A stretch of 64,000 nucleotides of DNA. Source: Guillardia theta CCMP2712. Lineage: Eukaryota; Cryptophyceae; Pyrenomonadales; Geminigeraceae. Position 1 is the stretch's first letter. Every line of letters begins with the position of its first letter. The stretch lies in contig NW_005434663.1 of the NCBI RefSeq assembly GCF_000315625.1, positions 738,666 through 802,665 on the forward strand, read 5' to 3'. Positions 10,816 to 22,478 of this stretch are shown in pieces. Position numbers and translations under genes: made by a program. Under the pieces are notes generated by a model. That model was given only the letters and a program-made list of their open reading frames with translations, made no database searches and was not told the DNA's origin.

Positions 10816-10924
10816 AATAAATATCGAGCTCTGAAATCTAAGCGATATGCCAATCTCCAACTCAGCAAGCACATTCACACTGGCTTCAAACTCTCAGATG
10901 CATCTCAACAACCTGACTGGTTGA

Positions 10925-11935
10925 ACATAACCTGCATGGTCTGAGTAGCCAGTGCCCCTGGCCCGCGGGCCCGGGCAGTGACTCGGTGCCACTGAGCGCC
11001 GCCGGCCAGCCTGGCAGGCTCCGGGGCTCAGTGCCATCACGGATCGGACTCGGATCCGATCGGACCGTGGCAGGTGACTCCCGACCCACACGGGTCACAG
11101 CCGCTGGCAGTGACCGGCGGCCCGGGCGGCCGCCCGGCCGAGCCGCCTCAGCCCGGCGAGTCAGCTTCGCCGACTCGCGGAGTGATCGGACCCGTGACCG
11201 TCGGACCGGTTACCGTACGGTAGTACCGTACGGTACAGTACTAGGCCGCCCCGCCAGTCCGGCCCGCCGCCGGCTCCGCCGCGGCCGTCGAGAGGCCGGC
11301 CCGGGACCGGGATCGGACGGTCACCGCCGGGGAGCCTCGGAGTCCGATCAGTGACCGAAAAGTGATGCCACGGAATAGTACGGTCACCGTGACTCAGTGA
11401 GGTGATCGGACTCCGTCGGGGCCGCCCGGCCGAGCGGCGGCGGCGGGCCGTGTCCGGCGGTACCGGCGCCGGGCGGGTGACCGGCACCGTGGCACGGCGC
11501 GACCGGCCGCCGCGGCGGGTCACCGGGGCCGCAGTGGCCGCGGCCCGGCGGTACCGGTGACCGTACGGTCAGACGGTACCGTGAGTTGGCTAGCCACTGA
11601 GGATCAGTCGAGGCCCGGCCCGGCCGCCGGGCGCGGTCGGCGCGGCGCGCGGCCGCTGAGCGGCCGCCCGGCCGCCGCGCACTGTTACCGTACGGCGGTC
11701 AGGGTTCCCGGGGGCCCGGGGTCATGACATGGCCGCAAACTTGAATTTCGGAGCCTGGGCCGCAGTCGGCGGTCACACAGCCTGGGCGCTGCCGGGGGCC
11801 CGCCTGGCACGTGACCGAGGAGTCCGTCACGGGGGCCGGGAGGAGTGCCACGGGGGTCACGGGGGTCACGGGGGTCACGGACCCGGGGGGCCCGACAGGA
11901 GTCACGGGGGTCCGACAGGAGTCACGGCACATCCG
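10925..11935. repeat. GC-rich palindrome island 1 (1 kb)
   Basis: Extremely GC-rich and dense in short palindromes (ggccgg, ccgcgg, gtaccgtacggtac, ggtcaccg). Within it, gggggtcac repeats as a 9-mer at 11850-11880. Open frames run through on both strands only because stops are rare at this composition. None has a plausible protein sequence. Similar but shorter islands occur at five other spacers. Confidence 0.65.
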
Positions 11936-12642
11936 ACCGATCTCCGAAACTCAGTTCAAGTCAACAAGTTGGACTCCGGGAGTCCCAGCCTGAGTTTGTT
12001 CCTTCGAAGACGGCGGTACGCCGCCGGGTAGCTGCCGTGACAGCCAGCATCCCAATGATCGAGAAACTTCTGGAAGGAGCCGCTTCAGCGAAAATGGCTA
12101 GTATTGCAGTGCTTGTCTGAAGCCTCGCATGTCGACGCACAGGAAGTCACGAGGGTCTTGTAAGACCCTAACGGAAGGGATGGTCTCCGTGTGCAACAAT
12201 TCCTCCGAAAACATGTGGTTTCGATTTATTTAAAACTCCATTGTTTTTTATTTCTTGCTGAAAGTGTACCACCCAACCCTGCCTCATTTGCACGTAATGC
12301 AGGATACCCACCCTATGATTTCTGTCTTTTTGAAGCCAAAAGTACGGGTAATGGAATGATTGCTTATTTCCAGTGCAACATTTTAAAACCCGTCCCTTTC
12401 TGCATGCACCCCTTAGAATACCCCAAAAGGACCCCACCATGATGGGAATATTTAAAATATGTCTTTTAAGAAATCTGCATAAATACCTTAGCTCCCGACC
12501 CCTTCCCATCCCATCAATCGCTACCCACACCCTCCATCCTCAACTGCTCCTGCTACACCTTCCATCCCCCCCTTCGTTGTCCCTTTCAGACCTCGTTTTC
12601 TTCCTCCTCCCCCTCCCTTCGTGAACAGAAGCAGCAAGAAAC
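11936..12642. other. Spacer between GC island and small protein copy 2
   Basis: A moderately AT-rich stretch (12210-12490) with several ACCC strings is followed by a C/T-rich leader. No gene is supported. The AT-rich part resembles the TACCCC-rich spacers elsewhere in the window. Confidence 0.5.
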
Positions 12643-12906
12643 ATGGTCTCCGTCAGCCTGTCTGAGCTTTCACAGTACCCCCCCCCTCAACCTAACAAGC
12701 CCAAGGCCTTCCGCCTCAACCATGCTCAGAAACAGTACCTCAGCTCCCTCAAGACTGTCTCCGACGCTCCCAAGAAGCGCAAAGTCACCCAGGAGCTCGT
12801 CCTCGACAACATCCTCCAAGCCAGAGAGAAGGCCGCCTCCAAGAAGCAGTCCGACGTCCCCACGACCCGGCAGGTGATCTTCATTGCGGACATCCGGTTC
12901 GACTGA
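12643..12906 (+). CDS. Small basic protein, copy 2
   Basis: An 87-aa single-exon paralogue of the gene at 10435. Only the first 12 or so residues differ (LSQYPPPQP here). From NKPKAFRLNHAQK to the C-terminus the two proteins are identical, and the identity continues through the 3' UTR. It carries the same PKKRKV cluster and NILQAREKAASKK helix. The 5' flank shows no similarity to that of copy 1, so the two copies probably use different promoters. Function unknown. Confidence 0.78.
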   Translation: MVSVSLSELSQYPPPQPNKPKAFRLNHAQKQYLSSLKTVSDAPKKRKVTQELVLDNILQAREKAASKKQSDVPTTRQVIFIADIRFD

Positions 12907-13166
12907 GCCTGGGGGGCGTCTGGGAGAGGGGTATGAGAGGGCAGCAAATTATTTTTTTGGGTACCGGAAGGCGGTGCATGTAGACTAGGGGGAAGAGGGA
13001 GGAATGATCACACAACCATGTATATAATACATCATGTCATTATATATTTCGACTACCTTTGTTATCTTACACCTCTTTCACACCCGCCTCGCAATGGCCT
13101 CACTTCGGCTCAATCAAACTTGATCACAGCGTTCATTGATAGCTGGCAGTTTTGTATCCTGCAAGG

Positions 13167-16100
13167 TCATATGTGAGCAACGTGTAGGTCAGCAAACACA
13201 AACAACCTGTCTAGCTTGTAGTGCTGTATCCCATGGCCTGTCCAGAGCATGTCCCGGTCGACCTCTCGGGCACGAAGTCCAACCTGGAGGAGGAAGCTGA
13301 GCGCTGAGAGGTGAGGAGGACGCCCCTGCTAGGACGAGGAGGAGGAAAGGTTGGGGGAGGAGGGAAATGGTGAGAGGAACGAATGGGCTGAATTGAGAGG
13401 AGAGGGCAGAAGCGGGAGGTTGGGGAAGAGGGAGGGAAGGAGACAGGAGGCAGGGGAAGAGGGGACCTGCGGACGAGGCTCTGCGAGCCTCTTGGCCGAC
13501 AAGAACTTGAAGTTTCGTTGGACGTGATCAGTCTCTGCGATGGTCCTCTCGATCTGCAGGTAGTCAGGTCGAGGAGTGGTGGAGGGGCTCACCTTGAGCT
13601 TGTTGTGCAGCGACTGCAGCCTTTGCGTCACCTTGTACTCCATCTGAAAAGATTCATGACTGTGAGGACGGAGACAGAAGGCGATGAGGAGGGAGGGAGA
13701 GGAGGGGAAGGGAGGAAGGGAGGACAGTGGACAAGCACAGCAGGCAAGGCGAGAGGTTGAGCATAAACACAGGATCCATCACATGCTCGTGCTTCATGAC
13801 GCGCCGTGGTGGAGGAAAGGCATTCGACGAGAACCTAGGACGCTCGTCGTCAGGAGAGGGTCGGAGCTGCTTCGAACTTGCCGCTCGTAGAGGTTGTCGC
13901 ACTGTTCTATTATGAGCTGCCTAAAGTCAGCGGGTTTGCTCTGCTGGAGCTTGTCAGGAGGGTAGTGGGAGGCAGCTGGCAGAGGAGCATGACCGAGTCG
14001 CTGCTGAAGATGCTGACGCCTTCCCGCTCCTCCTGCAGGACAGGATAGGGGGGGACAGAGACAGACCTGTTGAGTTGCCTAAGAAGCGGCAGGGGATGGA
14101 TTGGAAGGGCGAGGGAGAGAAGATGAGGAAAGGGAGAGGGAGAGGGGGAGGGGGAGGGGGGAGGGGGAGGGGGAGGGAGAGGGAGAGGGAGAGGGGGAGG
14201 GAGAGTAGGTGACGATGAAATGGAGCAAGGATGGTGATGGGTCTGGTGACGAGGATGAAGGAGGAGGGTTACCGAGGCTGCAGCTTCTTCTTCTTCTTCT
14301 TGTTCGGGGCCCTCGACAGTGTCGGCGTCTCCTCTGCTGAGCAGTCAGAACCAAGGAGAGGAGCGAGGGGTGAGGACCAGGGAACGAGCTCAAGGCTTGT
14401 TCAGAAGTATACTGCAACGAAGCGAGTCAGAGGCAAGGTGTTGGGGAAAGGGAGGGCGTGGGGGTGAGAGGAGGAGCTGATCAGCAAACCTCCGCAGCTC
14501 CTTCCATTGCAGTCTGAGCGCGAGGTTGGGCGCCCCTCCTCTTCTCAGCTGTCGACCCTCGTCGCTGGCCATGGCGGTGAGCACCGGGGCAGTCAGGGAG
14601 GAGGAGAAAAATTCGCTCACGCTAGTCGACTCTCCCCTGCTCTTGACCCCCAGGATCCTAGCAGGTCACGTCAAGACGAAGAGTGATAGGGTCCAGTACT
14701 CCTCACTCCCTCTTCCTCCGATCCACTTCCTTGGCGACGAACTCGTACCACTCCTGCTCCGACGTCATTCTGCTGCCCCCGCCCTCCCACCAAACCTTGT
14801 CGGACATGGAAGGGTCACGAAACTGCTCCAGGCCTGCAGCGAAAGGATATGAGAGGAGGTAGGGGAGGAGGAAGAGGAGGAAACGAAGGACTAAGGGAAG
14901 AGAAGGAGAAACACAGCAAGAGGAGGAGACAAAAACAGATTTTTTGACGGAGGAGCAGAGAGGGTTCAAACCTCCCACAGAGTTTGAGGTTGGATTCGCT
15001 GCCACTTCCTGCCCGCTCCTGAGGTGAACCTGCGGGCTCTAGTAAACGAGAGGAGGAGGAGGAGGAGGAGGAGGAGGAGGAGGAGGAGGAGGAGGAGGAG
15101 GAGGAGGAGGAGGAGGAGGAGGAGGAGGAGGAGGTGGTTGCGTACGCTGCTCAGAGCCTTGCGCAGGACAAGCTGATTGATCGTCTGATTCTGTTGGATG
15201 GCATTCCTGTCCGCAGACAAAAATAAGTCTCTTCTCTCTATTCCTGTCCTGTCCTGTCCTGTCCTGTCCTGTCCTGTCCTGTCCTGTCCTGTCCATTTCC
15301 TCCCATTCTTTGTATCCTTGCATCCTCTCTCCCTCCACCTCCGCCCCTCCCGGCTCCCATCGCCTCTCTGATCTCATATCGCACCCCAGCACCGCCGCGT
15401 CCTCCAGTGTGACGTGAACAGCAAAACCGCCGAGCGCCTGTGCGAAGGAGATGAACGAGGAGCAAGAACGCGGCCAGCCCAGAAGGCAGAGGAGGAGAAG
15501 AGGCGGAGGGGAAGCAAGTGAAGAGCGGATTCGAGTAGGACGCTGGAGGAAGGAGGGGAAAGAGAGGCAAGAAGGGAGCAGGAGAGGAGCAAGGAGGTGG
15601 TGTCATGCGAGAAAGAGGGAGGGAAGGGAAGGGAGAGGAAGGGGAGGGAGAGAGAGCAAAGGGAATCAGTGAGGGGATCTGAAGTGAACAGAATTGCCAA
15701 AGGGGTAGACTTGGTGAAGGATACAACCTTGTGCACATCAGTGCCATCCAGCTTTCCATTACGAGCGATCGAGCCCTCGAGCTGCGCAGGATAAGGAGGA
15801 GGAAGTAGAAGAGGAGGAGGAAGAGTCTGTAGGGGAAGGCAGCTTACCGTCCTCAGGAGCTGTATGAAGGCCTCTTCCCACGAGTCTTTCTCTATTGCCT
15901 CCTCCTCGCCCTCCGCAGCTCCCTCCGCGCCATGATCCGGTGGGAGCTGCTCGCTGAGGGACCTGCTCTTCTGCGCGCGACACGTCAAAGGAGAGAGAGG
16001 AGGAGCGCAAGGAGGAACCATCTCCATCCCCCTATACGGGTTCGACGCCTTCTCCTCGATCGTCCTTTTGAACGCCAGGACCCACTCGTCCCGGGACTGC

Positions 16101-16976
16101 GGGACGCTCGTTGGAACTTGCACAACGAAAGGAGGAGAGCCGCTACCGAGGACTCGGTGAAGGCCAAGCTCAGCTCGTGCTCCTCCGACTCCACCTCGTG
16201 CTCTCCGCTCCTCCCGAACCTGAGTTCGATGGTGTACGGGTGCCTGACGTGGATAATCTGCCATGAAGGCATCAGACAGGACGGGGAGCAGGAGGGCCGA
16301 CCTGTGTTGCGTTGATGACGGTGCTCTTGTCCACGTAGCTTGAAAAGTGACCCAGGGCGACCACGGACTTGATCTTCGATCTCCCCTTGGTCCAATCCAG
16401 ACTTGGACTCCTCATCGATGTCCATCCTTGTCGTTGAGGTCAGAGGGCGGGAGGAGGAGGAGGAGAAGGAGGAAGGGGCGGAGGGGGAGGGGGAGGGAGG
16501 GGAGAAGGAGGAGGAGGAACGTAAACAACGAGGAAGGAGGAGGGGAGGAGGAGGAGGGAGGAGGAGGAAGGGGCAGAGGAAGAGAGGAGGAGGGGAGGGA
16601 GGGGGGGGGAAGGGCCGTGGAGGGAGGAGGACCGTGGAGACGTGGTGGCGGTTTCCCGTCCGNNNNNNNNNNNNNNNNNNNNNNNNNNNNNNNNNNNNNN
16701 NNNNNNNNNNNNNNNNNNNNNNNNNNNNNNNNNNNNNNNNNNNNNNNNNNNNNNNNNNNNNNAGGAGAGGGTGGGGACTGATTCAGTCGGCTGCTTTACT
16801 CACCCTTTCACAAGCCCGAACTCTTCGTCGAATTCGTAACCAGACTTGGGCTCGGCCATTTGCGATGTGATCAACTCCTTCATCTCTCCCAGGAGCTGAA
16901 GAACTTTGTCCTTGCTCCCTGATGAAACCACAACTTCAACACGGAGGAAGTTGACAAACTGAACAGAAAGCATCAT
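13167..16976 (-). CDS. Multi-exon protein with probable PH domain (exon structure partly resolved, contains assembly gap)
   Basis: First exon 16804-16976 (Met at 16976) ends at a clean gtgagt donor. A 100-N gap falls in the next intron. Downstream coding exons are recognisable by frame and splice sites: about 16302-16425 (WTKGRSKIKSVVALGHFSSY), one starting at 16257 (IIHVRHPYTIELRFG), about 16100 (VVQVPTSVPQSRDEWVLAF), one ending at 15848 (DSWEEAFIQLLRT), and then exons near 15720-15781, 15400, 15150-15210, 14980-15040, 14740-14830, 14480-14620, 13850-13960 and 13450-13640. The strand pattern ending in an amphipathic helix with a Trp (DEWVLAF) suggests a PH domain near the N-terminus. The rest is mostly helical and basic. 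Introns are full of GGA, GGGAGA and TGTCC repeats. The exact C-terminus is uncertain (stop at 13167 or near 13230). I do not recognise the family. Confidence 0.5.
14105..14205. repeat. (GGGAGA/GGGGGA)n purine tract
   Basis: Hexamer-like purine repeat in an intron of the PH-domain gene. It has no supported coding content. Confidence 0.85.
15049..15133. repeat. (GGA)n microsatellite, about 28 units
   Basis: Uninterrupted GGA triplets in an intron of the PH-domain gene between the exons at 14980-15040 and 15150-15210. Confidence 0.97.
15243..15294. repeat. (TGTCC)n pentanucleotide microsatellite, about 10 units
   Basis: Perfect pentamer repeat in an intron of the PH-domain gene. Confidence 0.97.
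16663..16762. other. Assembly gap of 100 N
   Basis: Exactly 100 undetermined bases, the usual placeholder for a gap of unknown size. It falls between the first and second recognised exons of the PH-domain gene, so exon sequence could be missing. Confidence 0.98.
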
Positions 16977-17673
16977 TGAGCCTCGACATCAAGTTTCTCC
17001 GAGTGCTCTTGCTCATGGCTCTCACTGGCGGGTCAGCTCATGCTCGTTCCGCGGCAGCTCCTCTATCGTCCTCCCTCTATCTGTTACTGTATCTCTCCTC
17101 CCTCTCCTCCTCTCCTCTCCTCCTCCTCTCCTCCTCTCCTCCTCTCCTTCCTACCCCTAACACCCTTCCTTCTACGTCCGCACATGGCACAAGGCTCGCA
17201 GGGCCTTTTCCAACGGACCAGTCAAACAATAAACTATTGCAAATATATGTAATATTGACACCACGTTCTAATTGATCGCTATGATCTATTGTGAATACTC
17301 AATGGAAATGTCATAGAATATTGTCCACTCGTCTAACAACCTGAGTCCAGCAAGTTCAATGCAGTGCTGTCACTGACAACTGGCAGGGAACTCCAGCAGA
17401 CTGATACCGCCGGGCTGAGTCACGGCCAGGCTGAGGGCGGGCCCGGCGGACACGCCGGCCGCGGCTGGGCCGGCCGGAGGCTCCGCCGAGGCTGGGCCCC
17501 GCTCAACGCGGCGGCTCGCGGCCCGGCCGGTGCAGCCCCGCTCGACTCGTGACGCCGAATTGAATTTGTGACTGAATCCGTTACTGACTAGTCACAACTT
17601 GCGGCAGTGGAATCAGTGACCGACTGATCCGGCCCTGGAGTCAGTCACTGGCTCGAATTATCACTGGGCCCGT
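16977..17673. other. Spacer with TCC tract and GC-rich palindrome island 2
   Basis: A TCC-rich low-complexity tract (17080-17170) and AT-rich sequence are followed by a GC island at about 17400-17545 (ggccgg and gccggagg strings), flanked by repeated tcactgactga-like words up to 17660. No gene is supported. Confidence 0.6.
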
Positions 17674-19027
17674 TTATTTCGCAGTTTTGATTCCGACGAG
17701 CAGGGAGACCTTGTCCCACATCGTCCGCACAGCAGCTGTGACATCGTCTTGGAGCTTTGACTTGTCCGAGGATTGCAGTGCATCCTGCCGCAAGGCAGTC
17801 AACTTGTTGTGTCACAGCTCCCACGGTCCTGAGGGGTGCCGAGGGGAAAGAAACACTCTCCCTGACATATGCCGGTGCGACAATCATGATGGGAGGTGCA
17901 AATGCACGTTCGTAGAGGGACGGAGGGTTGGGGGAGATGGTGAGGGAAGACAGAAATCATGGGGATACGATGAAGACTGACACAATCAGCCGAACACAAA
18001 CTAGAAACACCCATCACACCCATCACACGATCACTGACCTTTACTTTCGTGATCAGCATCTTCAGCTCCTGGAAGATGACGTTGAGCCACTCCCTCAACT
18101 GCGCGGCAGGATCAGGGCAGGAACGGGTGCGCGGAGAGATCTCTGCCTTGAGCGTCCTCATCATCCTATGCACGTACAGCTTCACTTTGGCCTTGGTGAG
18201 GCGATACCCCCGTGGGGTGAGGGGGATCAGATCGTTCCACTTGCTCGCCTGATCAAAACTCTCTGTAAGTTCCCAGACAACCTCCAACAGGTTCCTGTCC
18301 GCACATCGGGCAGCCGTTGGGAGGATCGGCCGAAATTCTTTTGCATCTGCTCGTACATGCTCCTCCCATCCATCAGCATGGGAATGAAGTGTCTCTGCCC
18401 GGTCTCCTTCGTCTGCGTCTCCTTGAAATACGCCAGCAGCGGGAAGCCCGGCCACCAGAACCTCCACTCTACGATGCTCCCATACGACCAGGGCCCTATT
18501 GCTGTGACCCGCTTTTCCTCGCCCTCTCCTTCAGTGCTGTTCGAAGAAAGGCCGCCCTGTATGCTCTTCGGCTTGAGATCGTTGCCGTATCCTGATTCGG
18601 ATAACCCAGAGACCCGCAGCACAGAGAATGTGTCGGTGCCGAAGCAGAAACGCAGTCTCGACGTTTGCAACACAAAGAAGCCGCCGAGGATCGTGAAGAA
18701 CAGTCCCATCCCAGAAGCACCGAACATGTTCTTCAACACAAAACCGAGAGCAGCAGTTGAGAGGCCGAGACGGAAGTCTGGGGAGAGAATCTTAAGGGAC
18801 CTCCTCTCGCTCTTGTTCTGCAACCAGCCTGACATGGTCACGCGCGTCCTCATATTCTTGCTTCTCTTCACAGGTGGGCAGGTCATTTCATCATGCAGCA
18901 AGAGACACGGGTTCGCTGCCCTGCGGTTTGTGAGAGGATTTCCCGTCCTGCATTGTTCAAGTCTGTATGCAAAAGAAGTGCTAACGCTGGTGCCCGGAAG
19001 CAAGGGGCGAACGTAGGAAAGCTGCAT
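17674..19027 (-). CDS. DUF3119 family protein, probably plastid-targeted, with C-terminal extension
   Basis: Three exons join in phase: 18357-19027, 18039-18294 and 17674-17802 (351 aa if started at 19027). The middle of exon 1 has two hydrophobic segments (LGLSTAALGFVLKNMFGASG and MGLFFTILGGFFVLQTSRL) and then FSVLRVSG, IVEWRFWWPGFPLLAYFKETQ and GQRHFIPMLMDGRSMYEQ. This matches the DUF3119 proteins found in cyanobacteria and plastid-bearing eukaryotes, whose function is not established. The N-terminus before the membrane segments is basic and could be a targeting peptide. Later Met residues are alternative starts. Exons 2-3 add about 128 residues of charged helix (NLLEVVWELTESFDQASKWN) that I do not recognise as part of the core family. 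Confidence 0.75.
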
Positions 19028-19537
19028 GGAAACAGCTGGAGTGGCGGTTGTTTGAATCGCCTCCTAGTTAACTGTTCTGATCTAGTCTTCCGTCTCTGTC
19101 TGATCCTCCTCTCCTCTCAGCTTCCTCTGCTCTCTTCCTCTCCTTCGCGCTCCCTTGCCTGCTCCATTGTTCCTTGCACCCCTAACTACCCTACCAAGAA
19201 ATCATCCTTTCTCCACCGTACCCCTCCAAGAATTTTTATACCCCGTGGTAAACCTAATGTTTGTTTTGCTAAACCACCCGTACTGTAATTACCCCACCCA
19301 TCTTGATCAAATGGAGGAGGCATAAAGAGGCGCCAGTGCCATTGTAACGGTCCGAGCCGGGATGAAACGACCCACTGAGTCAAGTTCGGAGTCCCCGAGT
19401 CCCGGTGTCACTGCCGGCAGGAGCCGCGAAGTTGGGTGCGGGGTCACTGGCCAAGCTGAACCCTGACTCGGAGTCGCTCGGGAAGACATTCAAGTTTATT
19501 TTGACAAGCAGAGAGGCCGGGCAGATCCGATCATAGA
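19028..19537. other. Spacer with TACCCC stretch and GC-rich island 3
   Basis: Around 19170-19310 the sequence is rich in ACCCC-type strings. From 19335 to 19490 it switches to a short GC-rich island with gagtcc/ggtcac words. No gene is supported. It lies downstream of the TRAF-like gene and just upstream of the DUF3119 gene. Confidence 0.55.
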
Positions 19538-21123
19538 TCATAACATGCTGCCATAGTTGACGGGAGCTGACAAAAGGCTAACAGGGATAGCGGCTGGAAC
19601 ACTTGCCATCATCATGCTATGCTGCTGCTCGCACATCTGCGCCTGAAGAAACGATCCGCGAGCACCGCATACGGAGCACTGGTAGCTCGTCCCGCAGGCT
19701 TTCTCGTGGTATTGGACCACCTCCTGCGTCCCCATGAACCCGCAAGAGTGTGTGCAGGTGAACTGGCGGGGGTAGATCGAGGGGCAGTTGGGGCCTGCTA
19801 AAGAGCTAAAAGATGATGTCAGCAGATCTCGATGGCAGCAACTCGCAGGAACTCACGTTGCCTTCTCGTGTGCTTGCCCGAAGACAATCTCGTGAGCTGT
19901 TGCAACAGCCAAGGCCGCACGCTTCTCGTGAACAATGATGGAAAGATTCTGCAAGGCAGCTTCCAGCTTAGCAGCTTTGGTCGCTGCTGTTTTCTTTGAG
20001 AGAAAAAGGCCTCCATTATATTCGCAACCGTCCTTGAAGTCTCCTTCCTCCGATCCAGTGAGCACTTTCACTGCAGCCTTGTACTATAAACAGGGATGAG
20101 CACAATGTCTTCAACTCTGAAATATTCCACCTGCTTCTCCGGAGTCTTGGAAGGGTCGAGTGCCTGGAGCTTGCGGCGTGCAGCATAGAACTGCTTCTCT
20201 ATGTTCGCGTACTCCTGCAAGCTGCTCTGGTATGACAGCTCCGTCTTGCTCTCCTTCTCCATCGCTTGCTCGAGCTGGAAAGAGGTTTCAGTGTTCTGCT
20301 CAGCAAGTGAAGCTGATCCTGCCATACCTCCTTCACGAGGCCAAAAGTCTTGTACATGCAATCACGTGCTTGAGCTAATCGGAGCTTGGCCCTGTTGCGG
20401 ATACAACTGTGAAGGCCCAAAAAAACAGAGAGAGGAGACTTACTCAAAGCAGACAGAGTGATTGCAAGGAGCAACATTCACGGACACAAGATTTGAATTC
20501 TTGACGAAGACCTCGTGTTCGTCTTTCAGGTTTTTGATCTTCTCAACAACATCTTTGAAGGGAAGCTTCTTGCTGTCGACAGATACCTTGTCTGATACCG
20601 TTGGAGCAGTAAAGAGAATTTCGATCGTGAGGAGATTGTCGAGCATCACAACATCTCCTAACGCTCTGCTCGCGGCACCGAGACCAAGGTCTTGGAGGAC
20701 ACCCTGGATTTTTTCATCCAAATCCTTAGATGAAAGGATGTTTGCCAAGTGCTCGTGGGGATTCAACGGAGCTCCGCTCTGGGCCTCTGTCTTCGGGAAA
20801 TCGCCATCTGTACGGAACAAGAGCTTGAGGATCAAATGGCGAAGAGGAGTTTCCTGAGGGCAGAGGGGTACGGCCTGAGGAGCTGGCTGTACCAGGGGCA
20901 TGGTAGTCGGTTGCACAGAGCCCTCTACCCCGAGAAGAGGGTAGGAGAGACTGATGGGAAGTTGTACACTTTCCGTGGAAGCAGGGGGGGGTGCTGCAAA
21001 CGATGTAAGGACCTGTGTGGGGAAACCTCCTTCAAAGGGATAAGAAAACTGCGTGCCAGGGATAGGGGCCTGGAGAGAGAGAGGAATCTGTACAGTAGAA
21101 TATGGAACTTCGAAAGCCTGCAT
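19538..21123 (-). CDS. Protein with C-terminal TRAF-like zinc finger, paralogue A
   Basis: Five exons join in phase: 20444-21123, 20328-20406, 20131-20274, 19857-20083 and 19538-19805 (465 aa). The N-terminal 110 residues are Pro/Ser/Val-rich and disordered-looking, ending in LCPQETP. A conserved globular region follows, then a coiled-coil segment (exons 2-4), then a Cys/His-rich end: NCPSIYPRQF, CTHSCGFMGT, HEKACG, CSVCGARG and CEQQH. This resembles TRAF-type zinc fingers (Cys/His pairs with GC-x-FxG). The start Met at 21123 was chosen because it matches the start of the divergent paralogue (MQAF versus MQSF). The preceding sequence has an intron-like tttgttcag. Role unknown. A scaffold function is suggested by coiled coil plus zinc finger. 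Confidence 0.75.
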
Positions 21124-21658
21124 AGTGCTTGTGCCTGAACAAAAAAATGTCAAACTCGAGAGGAGAAGAATTTTGTGTCACTCTTTGGCTCAGACTGGCT
21201 TTGTCTGCATTTCTAAATCTCAATATGTCGAGAAGAAAATATCATACTGTGATATAATTCCTGCACGCTCACGCACATACTTGACAGGAACAACGCCACA
21301 AATCTGAGTCTTCCTCCCTATACCCGCTTGTTTGTGACTCCCGTTTCGGTCTGAGTCAATATCTCCATGAAGAAGTGGACTCGCTCATTACACTAGCGCC
21401 CGTGACATTTATCTTGCTGATTGTTATCCTCTCTTTAGCCGACATTCGCCCTTCCTCTCTCTCCCTCCCTCCTCTCCTTCCGTCCCTCCCTCCTCTCCTC
21501 TCCCCCCTCTCTTCTCCCTCCTCTCCCTCCTCTCGCTCCCTCGCTCCCTCGCTCCCTCGCTCCCTCGCTCGCTCCTCTCGCTTCCTCGCTCCCTCCCTCT
21601 CACTCTCTCTCCCTGGCTCCCTGGCTCCTTGGCTCCCCCCCTGCCCCCGCCCCCCCCC

Positions 21659-21695
<37 letters not shown>

Positions 21696-22478
21696 ATCTC
21701 TCCCTCTCTGCTTCCTCCTCCTCCTATCACTCCTTCTCCTCCTATCACTCCTCCTCCTCCTCCTCCTGATCCTCCTCCTCCCTATGCGATTCACATGTCC
21801 CATCATCTTCCTAGACAGGTATCGAATGCCTCCACACCCCGCATACGACCCCACCCCTCTTTCAACAGCACCCCCTGAACCTCCTACCCCATCTCACTAC
21901 GACTCAGATACAAAATGAGTCATACCAGTACCCCACCCTACCTGTCTACTTGAAAACTTCACGTAAAGGACCCCCTGCACAGACACATCTGTAATCCAGA
22001 AACTCAACGGTACAAATAATAAAAGTGTAAGTTTTAGTGAAGCGACCGGGTACCCCAAAGAGGTACTTCATTACCCCTACCCTAGTCTCCAAGCAATTTT
22101 TGCTCTTAATTACACCAGTACTTGAGCACCCCACCCTCCCTGAAGGAGCAATTTCTCAAATCTTCCCAAAAATGTAACGGTCAATCAGTGATCCCTCTGA
22201 CTCTCATACACCCACCCCTACCCCACAGGATTTCCCGCCATACACCCCACTGCAGAGTACCCCTCTTTCCCTCTCCCGTACCCCTCCTCCCCAACCTTCC
22301 TGCCAAACAGGGTGTCTCTCAGAACGCACCGTTCAACTGTGTACCCCTATCTCTCCCCCGCACTACCCCGTCAATGCGAGAATTTGTCCACCCCACTCCC
22401 CCTTCAAGGCCTCCCACCCACCCCTCCCTCGTCCTTTCTTTCATCCGAACCTCCACAGTGCGACGAGCAGTCATCGCT
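21124..22478. other. Divergent spacer between the TRAF-like paralogues
   Basis: Holds a C/T-rich low-complexity stretch (21455-21660), a CTAT microsatellite (21659-21696) and a TACCCC-rich segment (21880-22400) in which acccc strings recur every 15-30 bp. No coding sequence is supported. It must contain both promoters. Confidence 0.6.
21659..21697. repeat. (CTAT)n microsatellite, about 9 units
   Basis: Perfect CTAT tetranucleotide repeat after a CCTCC-rich tract. Confidence 0.95.

Noticed and set aside
10986-11932. Open frames across the GC-rich island 1
   Set aside because: Frames on both strands are open only because A/T-rich stop codons are rare. The translations are Arg/Gly/Pro/Ser noise with no motif.
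21121-21153. Upstream Met (21153) as the start of TRAF-like paralogue A
   Set aside because: The ten residues before MQAF include an intron-like ttttgttcag acceptor, and paralogue B starts at the equivalent MQSF.
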